DNA of 29,328 nt from CAZPXF01 sp964590945 (GTDB lineage: Bacteria; Bacillota; Clostridia; Lachnospirales; Lachnospiraceae). The notes under the pieces were generated by a model. It did not search any database and was not told where the DNA came from. It was given only the letters and a program-made list of their open reading frames with translations. Below, piece by piece: positions 9,325 through 18,385 of this stretch. The stretch's first letter is position 1. The number at the start of each line of letters is the position of its first letter. The translations under genes and the position numbers were made by a program. The stretch lies in NCBI GenBank assembly GCA_964590945.1, contig CAZPXF010000019.1:1-29328 (forward strand), read 5' to 3'.

Positions 9325-9346
9325 TGCCCGCCTGTACACGCGGGCA
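9325..9346. other. GC-rich hairpin between symporter and GH78
   Basis: TGCCCGC (9325-9331) and GCGGGCA (9340-9346) form a perfect 7-bp stem with an 8-base loop. In the minus (transcribed) direction it is followed by TGTCAATAAAAG rather than a U-run, so it is not a standard terminator for the operon. It could be a leaky attenuator or an RNA-stabilising stem at the symporter 3' end. Confidence 0.55.
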
Positions 9347-9352
9347 GTTTTC

Positions 9353-9358
9353 TCTATA
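9353..9358 (-). promoter_or_regulatory. Possible -10 of GH78 gene
   Basis: TATAGA on the minus strand, 60 bases before ATG 9293. It is a weak hexamer on its own and is listed because an operator-like core lies exactly 44 bases upstream. Confidence 0.3.
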
Positions 9359-9369
9359 TCTTCCCGCAG

Positions 9370-10734
9370 CTACATCCGGCTCTTCATCTCCCGAATCTCA
9401 TCCCGGCATTTATCCACCGGATTGAACCGCAGACAGAAGATCATAATAAGTCCGATCACCGCCGGAGCGCCAAACCGCAGGAAATTGACCGCAAAGAGCG
9501 TGCTTTTTGGCTGACCTCCCACAGCGCCCGCAACATACCCGCTGGCGGCGAGCACTGCCAGGATCCCGGAACTTACGACGGTATTTCCGCATTTCTGCGC
9601 AAAACTTTTGATCGAAGATATCACTCCATTTGCGGAAATACCATCCTTTAACTGTATATAATCGATCGCATCATTGACAAGGACGTTGACAAGTGCGTTG
9701 GACATGGATGCAATCGCCGTCGCAATGAATGAGACAACAAGCACCAGACCAATACTCTTACCGCCCGCCGCAAACAGCAGCGCATAGCAGATGACAGCGC
9801 CGATCTGTGTAACGAAAAGCGCCTTCTGTCCGGTCTTGAATATTTTCAGTGCAAGCGGCATCAGCACCATCATAGAGACCATTGCTCCAACGGAAATGAC
9901 GCCCATATACAGAGCGATCATATCCGGCCTTTGCAGATAATACATCACATAAAATACGGAGGACGAGAACATCAATCCGTATCCCATACACGCCATGATC
10001 CAGATGACAATATACGGAAACAGCTCTTTGTGCTTCAGCACCGTTTTCAGATCCTGCAGCGATCCCCGTTTGGAATTATCTGACAAGTACCGCTCTTCTG
10101 CCGTCGCAAAGAGTCCCCAGAAGGAAATGCACGAAAGCAGTCCGCAGATCACCATCATCGGAATATAGCCGTTGTCCGTATGGAATGCATGTTCCAAAAA
10201 GGCCTTAATATTGGGCGTAAATGTACTTCCAATCGTAAACATTGCTGCCGTAAACCCGGCGCCAAGCGTGATGATCGAATTCCTGATCTGGTCATCCCGC
10301 ACGCACGCCGGCAGGATCGCCATATGCGGCATCGTGTACAGGGACATCGTGGAGCTGAAACCAATGTATGAGATCAGCACCCATAGGATCTTGCCCCTCA
10401 CAGGAAGATCCGGGTTAAACCAGATCAAAACGGCAAATAAAGTCAGCAGGACCGGCGCGATCAGAAAATAAGGACGGTATCGTCCCCAGCGTGTATTTGT
10501 CCTGTCTGCAATCACCCCGATAACCGGATTGTTCACCGCATCGATCAGGGTCGCGACAAACATGATCATCGATCCTGCCGCCGCAGGGATCCCCATCGTG
10601 TCCGTCATATATACTGAAAAATAACTGGATGCCACCGCGCTCATCAGCATCGCCGTACCATTTGCCGATGATGCATGAAAAAACCTGAATGCAGGATTCA
10701 CCTGCTCTTTTGTTGTGTTTTTATCTATTGTCAT
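9370..10734 (-). CDS. GPH-family glycoside/cation symporter
   Basis: This 454-residue, 12-helix transporter of the same GPH superfamily is clearly more distant from the other two here. It keeps the family motifs DAVNNPVIGVIAD and RWGRYRPYF and the C-terminal VNVLVNDAIDYIQLKDG helix pair. The start is placed at ATG 10734 (MTIDKN), which has AAGGAGA six to eight bases upstream; an in-frame start ten codons earlier lacks a ribosome binding site. It follows the GH2 gene by 39 bases and precedes GH78, so it most likely imports the glycoside that the two rhamnosidase-type enzymes and the GH2 enzyme process. The substrate is not readable from sequence. Confidence 0.9.
   Translation of the reverse strand: MTIDKNTTKEQVNPAFRFFHASSANGTAMLMSAVASSYFSVYMTDTMGIPAAAGSMIMFVATLIDAVNNPVIGVIADRTNTRWGRYRPYFLIAPVLLTLFAVLIWFNPDLPVRGKILWVLISYIGFSSTMSLYTMPHMAILPACVRDDQIRNSIITLGAGFTAAMFTIGSTFTPNIKAFLEHAFHTDNGYIPMMVICGLLSCISFWGLFATAEERYLSDNSKRGSLQDLKTVLKHKELFPYIVIWIMACMGYGLMFSSSVFYVMYYLQRPDMIALYMGVISVGAMVSMMVLMPLALKIFKTGQKALFVTQIGAVICYALLFAAGGKSIGLVLVVSFIATAIASMSNALVNVLVNDAIDYIQLKDGISANGVISSIKSFAQKCGNTVVSSGILAVLAASGYVAGAVGGQPKSTLFAVNFLRFGAPAVIGLIMIFCLRFNPVDKCRDEIREMKSRM
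9403..9416 (-). promoter_or_regulatory. Candidate AraC operator, site G (intragenic)
   Basis: Inside the last codons of the symporter the minus strand reads TGGATAAATGCCGG, matching TTAAAAAATGYCGG at 11 of 14 positions. It is 44 bases from TATAGA at 9353-9358. Because it lies in coding sequence, chance similarity is more likely than for the intergenic sites. Confidence 0.35.
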
Positions 10735-10773
10735 CGTATCTCTCCTTACAAAGATCTGGCGCACGCAAAAGCT

Positions 10774-13298
10774 CTATATCCGAGCCGCGGCTCCTGCAAG
10801 TCCCTCGCCTTCGACAGAAACCTGAATATCTCCTTCTCCCGTCAGCTTCAGAACTGCCAGCGCATGTCCGTCCCCTGCCGTTGTCTCCGGGAGCTCATAG
10901 CCTTTCTTATGGAGCGCCCTTACGCCGCCGAATGCAAGAAGCTCCGCCGGACCGTCCACCTGAATCGACAGCCGGGCAGCCGAATCTGCAGAAGGATTTC
11001 CCTCCTGATCCTGAACATCAATGTGAATGAATGCAAGCGTCTCATATTTTTCAACGCCCAGGGCAAGCTTCGCCGCCTTTCCGGAAGTTTTAAGCGATGT
11101 GCGTCCGATCTCTGCCCCGTTTTCATAGGCTACTGCAATCAGTTCTCCCGGTTCGTACACCGTATTGTACTGCGTCTCAAACCCTGTCTCTCTGCCGCAG
11201 GACTGCACGCCGAGAGATCTTCCATTTACAAACAGCTCCACGCTGTCTCCGCCGCCGTAAACCTGTATCATGATCGGCTTTCCTTCCTGACCTTCGTAGG
11301 AATAATTGAAGGTACAGTCCGTAAAGCACCACGGTCCGAAATTCCGCGGGATCCCATAGCTCGCCGGATCCTGGACAGCGATGCAGGGCTGTTTCGTCAG
11401 TCCGAACACGATCTCCCTGTAATAGGAAACAGGTCTGCGGTCGCCGATGATCGAGATGTCGCCGCCTGTATTCATAAGATCCGGATACACCGAAGTGACC
11501 TCCCCCAGATAATCCCATCCGGTCCATGTGAAATCTCCAAGGACAGCCGGACATCNNNNNNNNNNNNNNNNNNNNNNNNNNNNNNNNNNNNNNNNNNNNN
11601 NNNNNNNNNNNNNNNNNNNNNNNNNNNNNNNNNNNNNNNNNNNNNNNNNNNNNNNTCCCCCAGATAATCCCATCCGGTCCATGTGAAATCTCCAAGGACA
11701 GCCGGACATCTTGTGATCGCATCCCAGTTCTGTGCGATCTGCTTTGGATAAGTCTCGGTTCCGACCATCACACGGTCGGTATATTTTGCCGCGTCCATAA
11801 GGTAACGGGAGGTCATGTAATTGTAGCCGATGACGTCCATCGTTGTCTCAAGCTTTTCCAGAATCCCGCTCAGGATCGGATGCGCAACGATTCCCGGCAT
11901 ATTCGTCTCCATCGCCGCCATGAACACATTGACGTCCCCTTTTCCGGTGTCCGCCTCGCCGTTCGTAATATCATTGACGATCTGCGCCAGTCCGTCTCCC
12001 GCCGCAAAGGCTCCGTTGATTCCGTTGGTCGTAAACCGGGTCGCATCCAGCTCATGGAATTTGTCGCTCAGCATACGGCTTGTCTCAAATCCCTTTTCCG
12101 TGCAGATCTCGAAAATCTCATTCCCCGTAGAATACAGGATCACCGACGGATGGTTGTAGTCGTCCTCCACCATATGTTCGATGTCGCTCTCCCAGCTCCG
12201 CGCAAAATCGATCGCATAGTCGTAGCTCACCTTGCTCTTATTCCACACATCCACAAGCTCGTCCATGACATACACGCCAAGCCTGTCGCACGCACGAAGA
12301 AGCGCCTGCGACGCCGGGTTGTGCGCCGATCGGACGGCGTTAAATCCTGCTTCTTTTAAAATTTTCACCCTGCGGTACTCGTAGTCGTCATAGGTTGCGC
12401 TTCCCAAAATCCCCTGATCATGATGAAGGCATGCGCCGCGAAGCTTCACGCTCCTGCCGTTGATACGGAGTCCGTGGCGGCTGTCCACGGATAACTTTCT
12501 CACGCCGGAAACAATCTCCGTCTCATCCAACACCCCATTTTCACCGGAGATTGTCAGCGTAATGCCGTAAAGATCCGGCGTCTCTTCATCCCAGAGCCTC
12601 GCCTTGTCGATGTAGATATTTTTCCGGAAATCCAGTGTCTGACGGCTGTTGATCCTCACCGGATAGCTGTTCTCAACCACCGCATTTCCATCCATATCCT
12701 TGATCGTCACGTCCACCTTCACCGTGTCCGCGCTCAGGCTGTCGTTATGTATCTTTGCCGAGACGCAGACCAGCGCGCCATCCGCATCCACATCCAGCGT
12801 TGTCATCCGAAGTCCGTACGGCTTTACGTAAAGGCTTCCGCCGTGATGCAGCCACACATCCCGGTAAATCCCGGCTCCGCTGTACCAGCGGCTGCTTTTT
12901 GTGCCGCACTTCACCGCCACGAGAACCGTATTATTCTCCCCGTATTTCAGATAATCGCCGATGTCCGCCGTAAAATCCGTATAGCCGTAAGCGCTCTCCC
13001 CGACCTTGGACTGGTTCACGAACACGCAGGCGTTGCGGTAGATCCCCTCAAACTGGAGCATCACATGTCCTCCCTGATAGTCCTTTGGGATAAAAAACTG
13101 CTTGAAATACTTATATTCTCCGGCGTCAATATTTCCGGTGTAGCCGCCATTTTCAGCGCCCTGTTTCTGCTCCTCGTGGAACATCGCATCATGCGGAAGC
13201 GTAACCTCCTCTGCATCATCCGGTACCCGGAATACCAGCTCAAACGGATCCAGATCCTTCCAAACCTTCCATCCATCATTAAATTTTATCTTTTTCAT
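10774..13298 (-). CDS. GH2 family glycosidase (split by a false assembly gap)
   Basis: This GH2 enzyme (beta-galactosidase/beta-glucuronidase family) has a jelly-roll domain, an Ig-like domain and a TIM barrel, then beta-sandwich domains. The acid/base is Glu394 in YSTGNEIFE and the nucleophile Glu515 in MVGTETYP; FNAVRSAHNP (319-328) is the usual barrel motif. A 100-N gap at 11556-11655 interrupts it, but the 55 bases on each side are identical. Counting them once removes 155 bases, restores the frame across WTGWDYLGEV and gives a 789-residue protein. Left as is, the 155-base excess creates a false frameshift. It starts 12 bases after the stop of the upstream GH78-like gene, with GGAGGT before ATG 13298, so the two are co-transcribed. 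It is cytoplasmic, with no signal peptide. Confidence 0.92.
11501..11555. repeat. Contig-end overlap, copy 1 (55 bp)
   Basis: These 55 bases are identical to 11656-11710 on the other side of the N run. They are one genomic sequence duplicated by scaffolding of overlapping contig ends, not a biological repeat: both encode the same GH2 peptide around GDFTWTGWDYLG. Confidence 0.92.
11556..11655. other. Assembly gap of 100 N (probably zero-length)
   Basis: This run of exactly 100 N is flanked by a 55-base identity. The GH2 reading frame is continuous once the overlap is merged, so no sequence appears to be missing. Confidence 0.95.
11656..11710. repeat. Contig-end overlap, copy 2 (55 bp)
   Basis: Identical to 11501-11555. 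The length fits a k-mer-sized overlap left unmerged by an assembler. Confidence 0.92.
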
Positions 13299-13310
13299 CT
13301 CGCACCTCCG

Positions 13311-15360
13311 TTATTTTTCTATGGCAGTCCATTCTTTACCTTCTAAATGAATATGCACGCTTTTGCTGCTTCCGGCCGGGAGCGTGCAGTCCAGATACCG
13401 GAAAAATTCCCCCTTCGGCTCTGCTTTATATTTTCCGCCGCCGGGACTGATTATTTCAAGTCCTGCAAAATATTTTGCCAGCAGATAGACCGGGCTTGCC
13501 GCCCACGCGTGGCACAGGCTCTTTCCAAACCGGTCTCCATACATGTCGTACTGTTCCTCATCCGGCGCATTGGGGTCGTACTCCTCCCAGAAAGTCACCG
13601 CTCCTTTTTCCAGCATTCCGCCCCAGTAGGATTTTATCTGCGCAAGAACCTCCTCAGAATACCCCATCCGGCCCAGTACGTCCAGCTCGTAAAATTTAAA
13701 ATACGGCGTCGTGATCGCCGGGATTCTGCTGTTGAAAAGAACACTTTTCACAAGCTGCTCCCGCCTCGCCTCATCTGCAATTCCAAACAGAATTGCAAAA
13801 ATACTGGCATGTCTTGTCACGTGACGTCTTCCCGAAACAAAGGAATCCATGTAGGCGGATTGCTCCTCATCCCAGTAAAAAAGTTCGATCTTCTCTACCA
13901 GGTCAGCATATTTCAAGCGGTAGTCCGCCGCATCCTGCTGCNNNNNNNNNNNNNNNNNNNNNNNNNNNNNNNNNNNNNNNNNNNNNNNNNNNNNNNNNNN
14001 NNNNNNNNNNNNNNNNNNNNNNNNNNNNNNNNNNNNNNNNNTGCTGCGCTTCTCCCACAACGCCGCTCAGCTCAGCCATCGCCTGATAGCACGCCGCAAA
14101 GAGCATCTGCTCTGCGCACAGCGGCCCTTCCTTGTCAAACTCCGCCCAGTCGATGTAGATCCAGTCCTGCTCCCTCCCAACAAGAAAGCCATGTTCATCC
14201 AGCTGCCCCTCGCAAAATTCCATCAGCGATACCATTTTGGGATAGACCTGTTTTAAAAATTCCGCATCTGCATACGCTTCATAGTGCGCCTTTACACTCA
14301 GGATCCAGAACAGGGAATAATCTACAATCGTGTTGATATGCGTCGTCATCGGGTCATTTCCCCGGAGCGCCAGCAAGGTTCTCCGGTCAATGTCCTCATC
14401 GGCAAAAAGATATTGATTGACAAAAAGGCTCTGGTACGCATCTCCGCCCCAGATCCATTGATCCCGCTTAATTCCATCAATGAAAAAAATACCGCTGCAC
14501 AGCCGGAACGTATGCACGCAGACTTCCCAGATCCGGTTCAAAAGCTCATCATCACAGGAAAAAGACGCTTTCACCGGAATGTCCACGTACTGGTGGATCG
14601 CACGCACGGTGATATCCTTCTTCCGGCAGTCCGGGATAAATCCATAGCGCACCGCACAGCGCGGCGTCCTCCCGGACGCATCGAACTGCCAGCCGTAATA
14701 ACTGTGCTCCGTATCCAGCGCCTCCTCCCGGGACTCGCCGCAGAAAACCCAAAGCGCTGTTCCACTGTCTGCGGCCGATGAGTCCTTTCGCCGCGCTTCG
14801 CTGTCCGCTGCTTCTTCGACCCGCAGCGCCTCGATCTGCGCCGTAAGCTCCGTCTCAAATTCGACCAGCACGCCTCCGTTTATCTCTTCGGTACGGACAG
14901 GCTCGTATATCTGCTCATCATACGCCCACTCTGACGGGCGCTGCTCCGGCTTCGTATAATATTTGCTGCATCCCGCCGGAACCGGAGGCTTATCATAGTC
15001 CTCCGCCATCCATCCCGCGTCGGAGCGGATGACGGTTCCTTCTACATAAACGGATGGGAATCTCTCGATACATGCCGCGTGAATGGAAACAGAGATTTCG
15101 CCCGCACTGCATACGACATTTTCCCCGAAAGGATATTTCTTATCTCCGGCCAGCACAAAACCTGCCGCATCAGAATACACCGTAAAATCCGCCGGTTTCT
15201 CCAAATGATAGGTTCGCCGGAATACCACGCGGTTCCGGAATCCTTCGCTTTTCCAGAAAGCCGGCCATCTGATCCCCCTCTCTATGCGGCTGAAATTCTG
15301 CTTCATCGCGTGATACAATTCAAAATCCCCCGGATACCACAGCCAAAAACATCTGTCCAT
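13311..15360 (-). CDS. GH78-like alpha-L-rhamnosidase, non-canonical active site
   Basis: This is a compact (alpha/alpha)6-barrel protein of the GH78 type, about 647 residues after the gap at 13942-14041 is closed through the shared TGCTGC. Closure is in frame and gives GEAQQDAADYR, as expected for a helix of this fold. Beta domains occupy about 1-260 and the barrel about 265-600. The signature region is DGIKRDQWIWGGD (295-307): where classical members have RDE, this one has Gln301. The chemistry may therefore differ from the 843-residue neighbour, or another acid may serve. The start is placed at ATG 15360, preceded by AGAGGTG; upstream in-frame starts lack a ribosome binding site. It is first in the operon with GH2 and a symporter, behind a -10 at 15395-15400 and an operator core at 15445-15458. 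Confidence 0.8.
13942..14041. other. Assembly gap of 100 N inside GH78-like gene
   Basis: The contig ends share only TGCTGC (13936-13941 and 14042-14047). Merging them keeps the frame and removes 106 bases. With only six shared bases the true gap could also hold a few more codons. Confidence 0.85.
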
Positions 15361-15394
15361 CACAGCATCACCTCTCATTGCCCTTTCCTTATCT

Positions 15395-15400
15395 ATTGTA
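15395..15400 (-). promoter_or_regulatory. -10 of GH78-like/GH2/symporter operon
   Basis: TACAAT on the minus strand, 35 bases before ATG 15360. There are 44 bases between it and the operator core of site B. No convincing -35 is present, which suits an activator-driven promoter. Confidence 0.5.
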
Positions 15401-15444
15401 CCTTCTGATATTCCATGCCGTCTCATGTATTATTTTAGATAAAC

Positions 15445-15458
15445 CCGACATTTTTTAA
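15445..15458 (-). promoter_or_regulatory. Candidate AraC operator, site B
   Basis: The minus strand reads TTAAAAAATGTCGG, identical over 14 bases to site A at 4430-4443, with similar flanks (AATC before, GTT after). It lies in the 295-base divergent region between the GH78-like operon and the GH3 gene at 15656. Confidence 0.65.
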
Positions 15459-15522
15459 GATTCCGCATTTTCTATCCCGCATAAAAAACCTTTCGATTAC
15501 CCGCAGCAAATCAATGACAATT

Positions 15523-15536
15523 CCGATATTTGATAA
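15523..15536 (-). promoter_or_regulatory. Second operator-like site, site C
   Basis: The minus strand reads TTATCAAATATCGG, with AATC before and AAT after. It has the same orientation as site B and lies 78 bases further from the GH78-like gene. It may be an auxiliary site, or may serve the divergent GH3 gene. No clear -10 at the usual spacing was found on the plus strand. Confidence 0.4.
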
Positions 15537-15655
15537 GATTCTGATGAAATTTACTATATTTTGCGCTCAAATCATGGTACTCTCAATACAAAGAAACACA
15601 CCGATAGTCAGATGTGTGCACCTGGAAATACAGAATACAAAAGGAGAATGACATT

Positions 15656-17862
15656 ATGGAACATAATTTAAAAGAACTGATAAGTCAGATGACCCTGGAA
15701 GAAAAGGCAGGAATGTGCTCCGGACTTGACTTTTGGCATCTGAAAGGCGTGGAGCGCCTTGGGATTCCGAGCGTTATGGTGAGCGACGGCCCCCACGGAC
15801 TCCGCAAGCAGGATGAAGAAGCCGACCACCTTGGAATCAACGACAGTATCAAAGCGGTTTGCTTTCCTCCGGCGGTCCTGAGCGCCTGCTCCTTTGACCG
15901 TGACCTGATGCGCACCTTCGGCGACGCCATCGGAAAGGAAGCGCAGGCAAACGACCTGTCTGTCGTACTCGGCCCAGCCGTAAACATCAAGCGTTCCCCT
16001 CTGTGCGGACGCAACTTCGAATATTACTCCGAGGATCCGTACCTCGCCGGGGAAACAGCGGCGGCATTTATCAGTGGCGTACAGGCGCACCATGTCGGAA
16101 CCTCCATCAAGCATTTTGCCGCAAATAATCAGGAGTACAACCGCATGAGCTCATCCTCCGACGCAGACGAGCGCACGCTGCGCGAGATCTACCTTCCTGC
16201 CTTTGAGACTGCAGTTAAAAAATCCCGCCCGTACACCGTAATGTGCTCCTACAACAGGCTCAACGGAACCTTTGCCTCGGAGCATCCATGGCTTCTGACA
16301 AAGGTACTGCGCGAAGAATGGGGATTTGACGGCTATGTCATGTCCGACTGGGGCGCAGTCAACGACCGTGTTGAAGGACTGAAGGCCGGACTTGAGCTTG
16401 AAATGCCTTCTTCCGACGGCATTGGCGATCAGGCGATCATCGATGCAGTCAGGGACGGCTCCCTTGATGAAGCGGTTCTTGATCAGGCTGTCTTACGGCT
16501 TTTGAATATCATTTTCAAATACGCAGACAACCGGGAGGAACAGGAATTTACGATGGACGCCGACCACGAGCTGGCAAAGGAGATCGCAGAGGAATCCATG
16601 GTTCTTCTGAAAAATGACAATGTGCTTCCTCTCTCCGGCACGGAGAAAATCGTGTTCATCGGCGAATTTGCTGCAAAACCGCGCTTTCAGGGCGGCGGCA
16701 GCTCGCACATCAACAGCTATAAGGTCAGCAATATTCTGGACTCCGTTTCCGGTCTTACCAATGTAACTTATGTCAAAGGCTTCTGCTGCGACGACGACAT
16801 TTACGACGAAGCGCTGGCAAAGGAGGCCATCGAGGCTGCCGGATCGGCTGACAAGGTTGTCATTTTTGCAGGACTTCCGGACAGCTTTGAATCAGAGGGC
16901 TATGACCGGAAGCATATGCAGCTCCCGGACTGCCAGAACCGTCTGATCCGGGAGATTCTCGCCGTGCAGTCCGAGGTGATCGTTGTCCTTCACAACGGCT
17001 CTCCTGTGGAAATGCCCTGGCTTTCGGATATCAAAGGTCTTTTGGAAGCATACCTGGGCGGACAGGCTGTCGGCGAAGCTCTCGCAGATATTTTATTCGG
17101 CCGGGTCAACCCATCCGGCAAGCTTGCCGAGACATTGCCGTACAAACTCTCTGACAATCCGTCCTACCTCACCTTTGGCGAGGGAGAACACGTCATTTAT
17201 AATGAGGGGATCTTCGTGGGTTACCGCTATTATGACAAGAAGGAGATGGATGTAGCATTTCCATTTGGCCACGGGCTCTCCTATACAACCTTCGCATACA
17301 GCAATCTGAGGCTCAGCCAGGGTGAAATGTCCGACGATGATACGGTCACCGTCTCCGTCGATGTGACAAATACCGGAGACGTAGAAGGAAAAGAGATTGT
17401 TCAGCTGTATATCCACGATACGACCGGGGCAGTACAGCGTCCGCCAAAAGAGCTGAAGGGCTACGACAAGCTCTCTCTGAAACCGGGGGAGACAAAGACA
17501 GCCGTATTCACTCTCGACTACCGCAGCCTTGCATGGTACAGCGAGGCGCTGGGCGACTGGTACGCAAAGGCCGGGGATTATGAGATACTGATCGGCGCAT
17601 CCTCCAGAGATATCCGGCTGTCAACGGCTGTACGCCTTAACACGAAAAAAATGCTGCCGCTCCATATACATGCGAATACAACGCTCGGCGAGCTGCTTTC
17701 CGATGAACGTACCGCTCCATTGGCTCTCGATTTCAAACGCCGCATGGACGCCCACTTCGGTGTTTCAGATGAAACTTCGGACTCTGAGACCGCCAAAGAA
17801 GCGATCAGCGATGAGATGAATAACTCCATGATCGCTTCCATGCCGCTTAGAAATCTGCTGTC
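15656..17862 (+). CDS. GH3 beta-glycosidase, 3' end lost in assembly gap
   Basis: At least 735 residues of a retaining GH3 enzyme are present: a TIM barrel (about 1-300) with KHFAANNQE at 152-160 and nucleophile Asp231 in YVMSDWGAV, an alpha/beta sandwich (about 320-510), a fibronectin III-like domain (about 565-650) and a C-terminal extension ending in SMIASMPLRNLLS at the gap. Homologues with this tail usually run roughly 20 residues further, so only the very end is missing. Beta-glucosidase is the most likely activity. There is no signal peptide. The start ATG 15656 follows AAGGAG at 15640-15645; an in-frame start 14 codons earlier has no ribosome binding site. It is divergent from the GH78-like operon. 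Confidence 0.92.
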
Positions 17863-17962
17863 NNNNNNNNNNNNNNNNNNNNNNNNNNNNNNNNNNNNNN
17901 NNNNNNNNNNNNNNNNNNNNNNNNNNNNNNNNNNNNNNNNNNNNNNNNNNNNNNNNNNNNNN
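17863..17962. other. Assembly gap of 100 N (true size unknown)
   Basis: Unlike the other two gaps, the flanks share no sequence. The GH3 gene runs in from the left and a metallophosphoesterase-like gene starts at 17990 and runs in from the right, so the real interval must hold the end of one and nearly all of the other. That is much more than 100 bases unless the contigs are misjoined. Confidence 0.9.
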
Positions 17963-17990
17963 AATGCAGATCAGCAATATAATATCTCAT
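17963..17990 (-). CDS. 5' end of a probable metallophosphoesterase
   Basis: Nine codons are visible before the gap: MRYYIADLH. This matches the usual opening of small calcineurin-like metallophosphoesterases, where a D-x-H motif binds metal right at the N-terminus. AGAGG lies about ten bases upstream of ATG 17990, and the start is one base beyond the TGA of the AbiEii remnant. With so few residues the family call is tentative. Confidence 0.45.
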
Positions 17991-17991
17991 T

Positions 17992-18126
17992 TCAAATCAC
18001 TTCCTCTGGTATTTGCCGTTCCACCAACCGTTCAAACATCAACGTCTGAAGAACCGCCTGAGGACTAATATTTTTCTGCTTCGCAATATTTTTTACTGCG
18101 CCTTTTAATTGCTCCGGTGACTTCAT
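17992..18126 (-). pseudogene. abiEii: AbiEii toxin remnant (N-terminal 44 codons)
   Basis: The reading frame MKSPEQLKGAVKNIAKQKNI, then SPQAVLQTLMFERLVER, matches the opening of type IV toxin AbiEii nucleotidyltransferases, which normally continue into a conserved ILKGG stretch. Here the frame ends after QIPEEVI with TGA at 17994-17992, about one sixth of the usual length and before any catalytic residue. Its ATG overlaps the stop of the AbiEi remnant as ATGA (18126-18123), the coupling typical of abiE operons. The remnant abuts the start of another gene, as expected after a deletion. Confidence 0.7.
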
Positions 18127-18385
18127 AACAATATCTCCATATAAGACTGCACTTTCTTTTTTACTGAGAAAAACTCCGCGTATTTTGACAACCGTTGGAT
18201 ATTTTTTTCATTACTTTTAAAATAATCCTTGATGGCCTGTGTATAAACCTGCATTTCAATATTCTCCTTGTCCCTGATCAGGTCACAGATACATCTTTCT
18301 TTATCATATACTTTGATTTTTCCTCCTTGCGGCGAATCTCTCTTTGCAATTCTCAGCTGCCCTACTGCATAATCTCCTGCTACGA
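18123..18385 (-). pseudogene. abiEi: AbiEi antitoxin remnant (C-terminal part)
   Basis: The last 85 or so residues of an AbiEi-type antitoxin remain, including GGKIKVYDKERCICDLIRD and the ending KVQSYMEILL that are characteristic of the family. The winged-helix DNA-binding half and any start signal are absent: upstream, this frame passes directly into the 3' end of the GH3 gene, whose stop codon (18382-18380) lies inside the junction. The antitoxin normally represses its own operon and neutralises AbiEii; neither role is possible for this fragment. The left boundary of homology is approximate. Confidence 0.72.

Noticed and set aside
9325..9346. The GC hairpin as a standard operon terminator
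   Set aside because: In the transcribed direction it lacks a U-tract; the T-run is on the other strand, where no gene ends.
11501..11710. A biological direct repeat in the GH2 gene
   Set aside because: The copies sit exactly at contig ends around 100 N and encode the same conserved peptide, so they are an assembly artefact.
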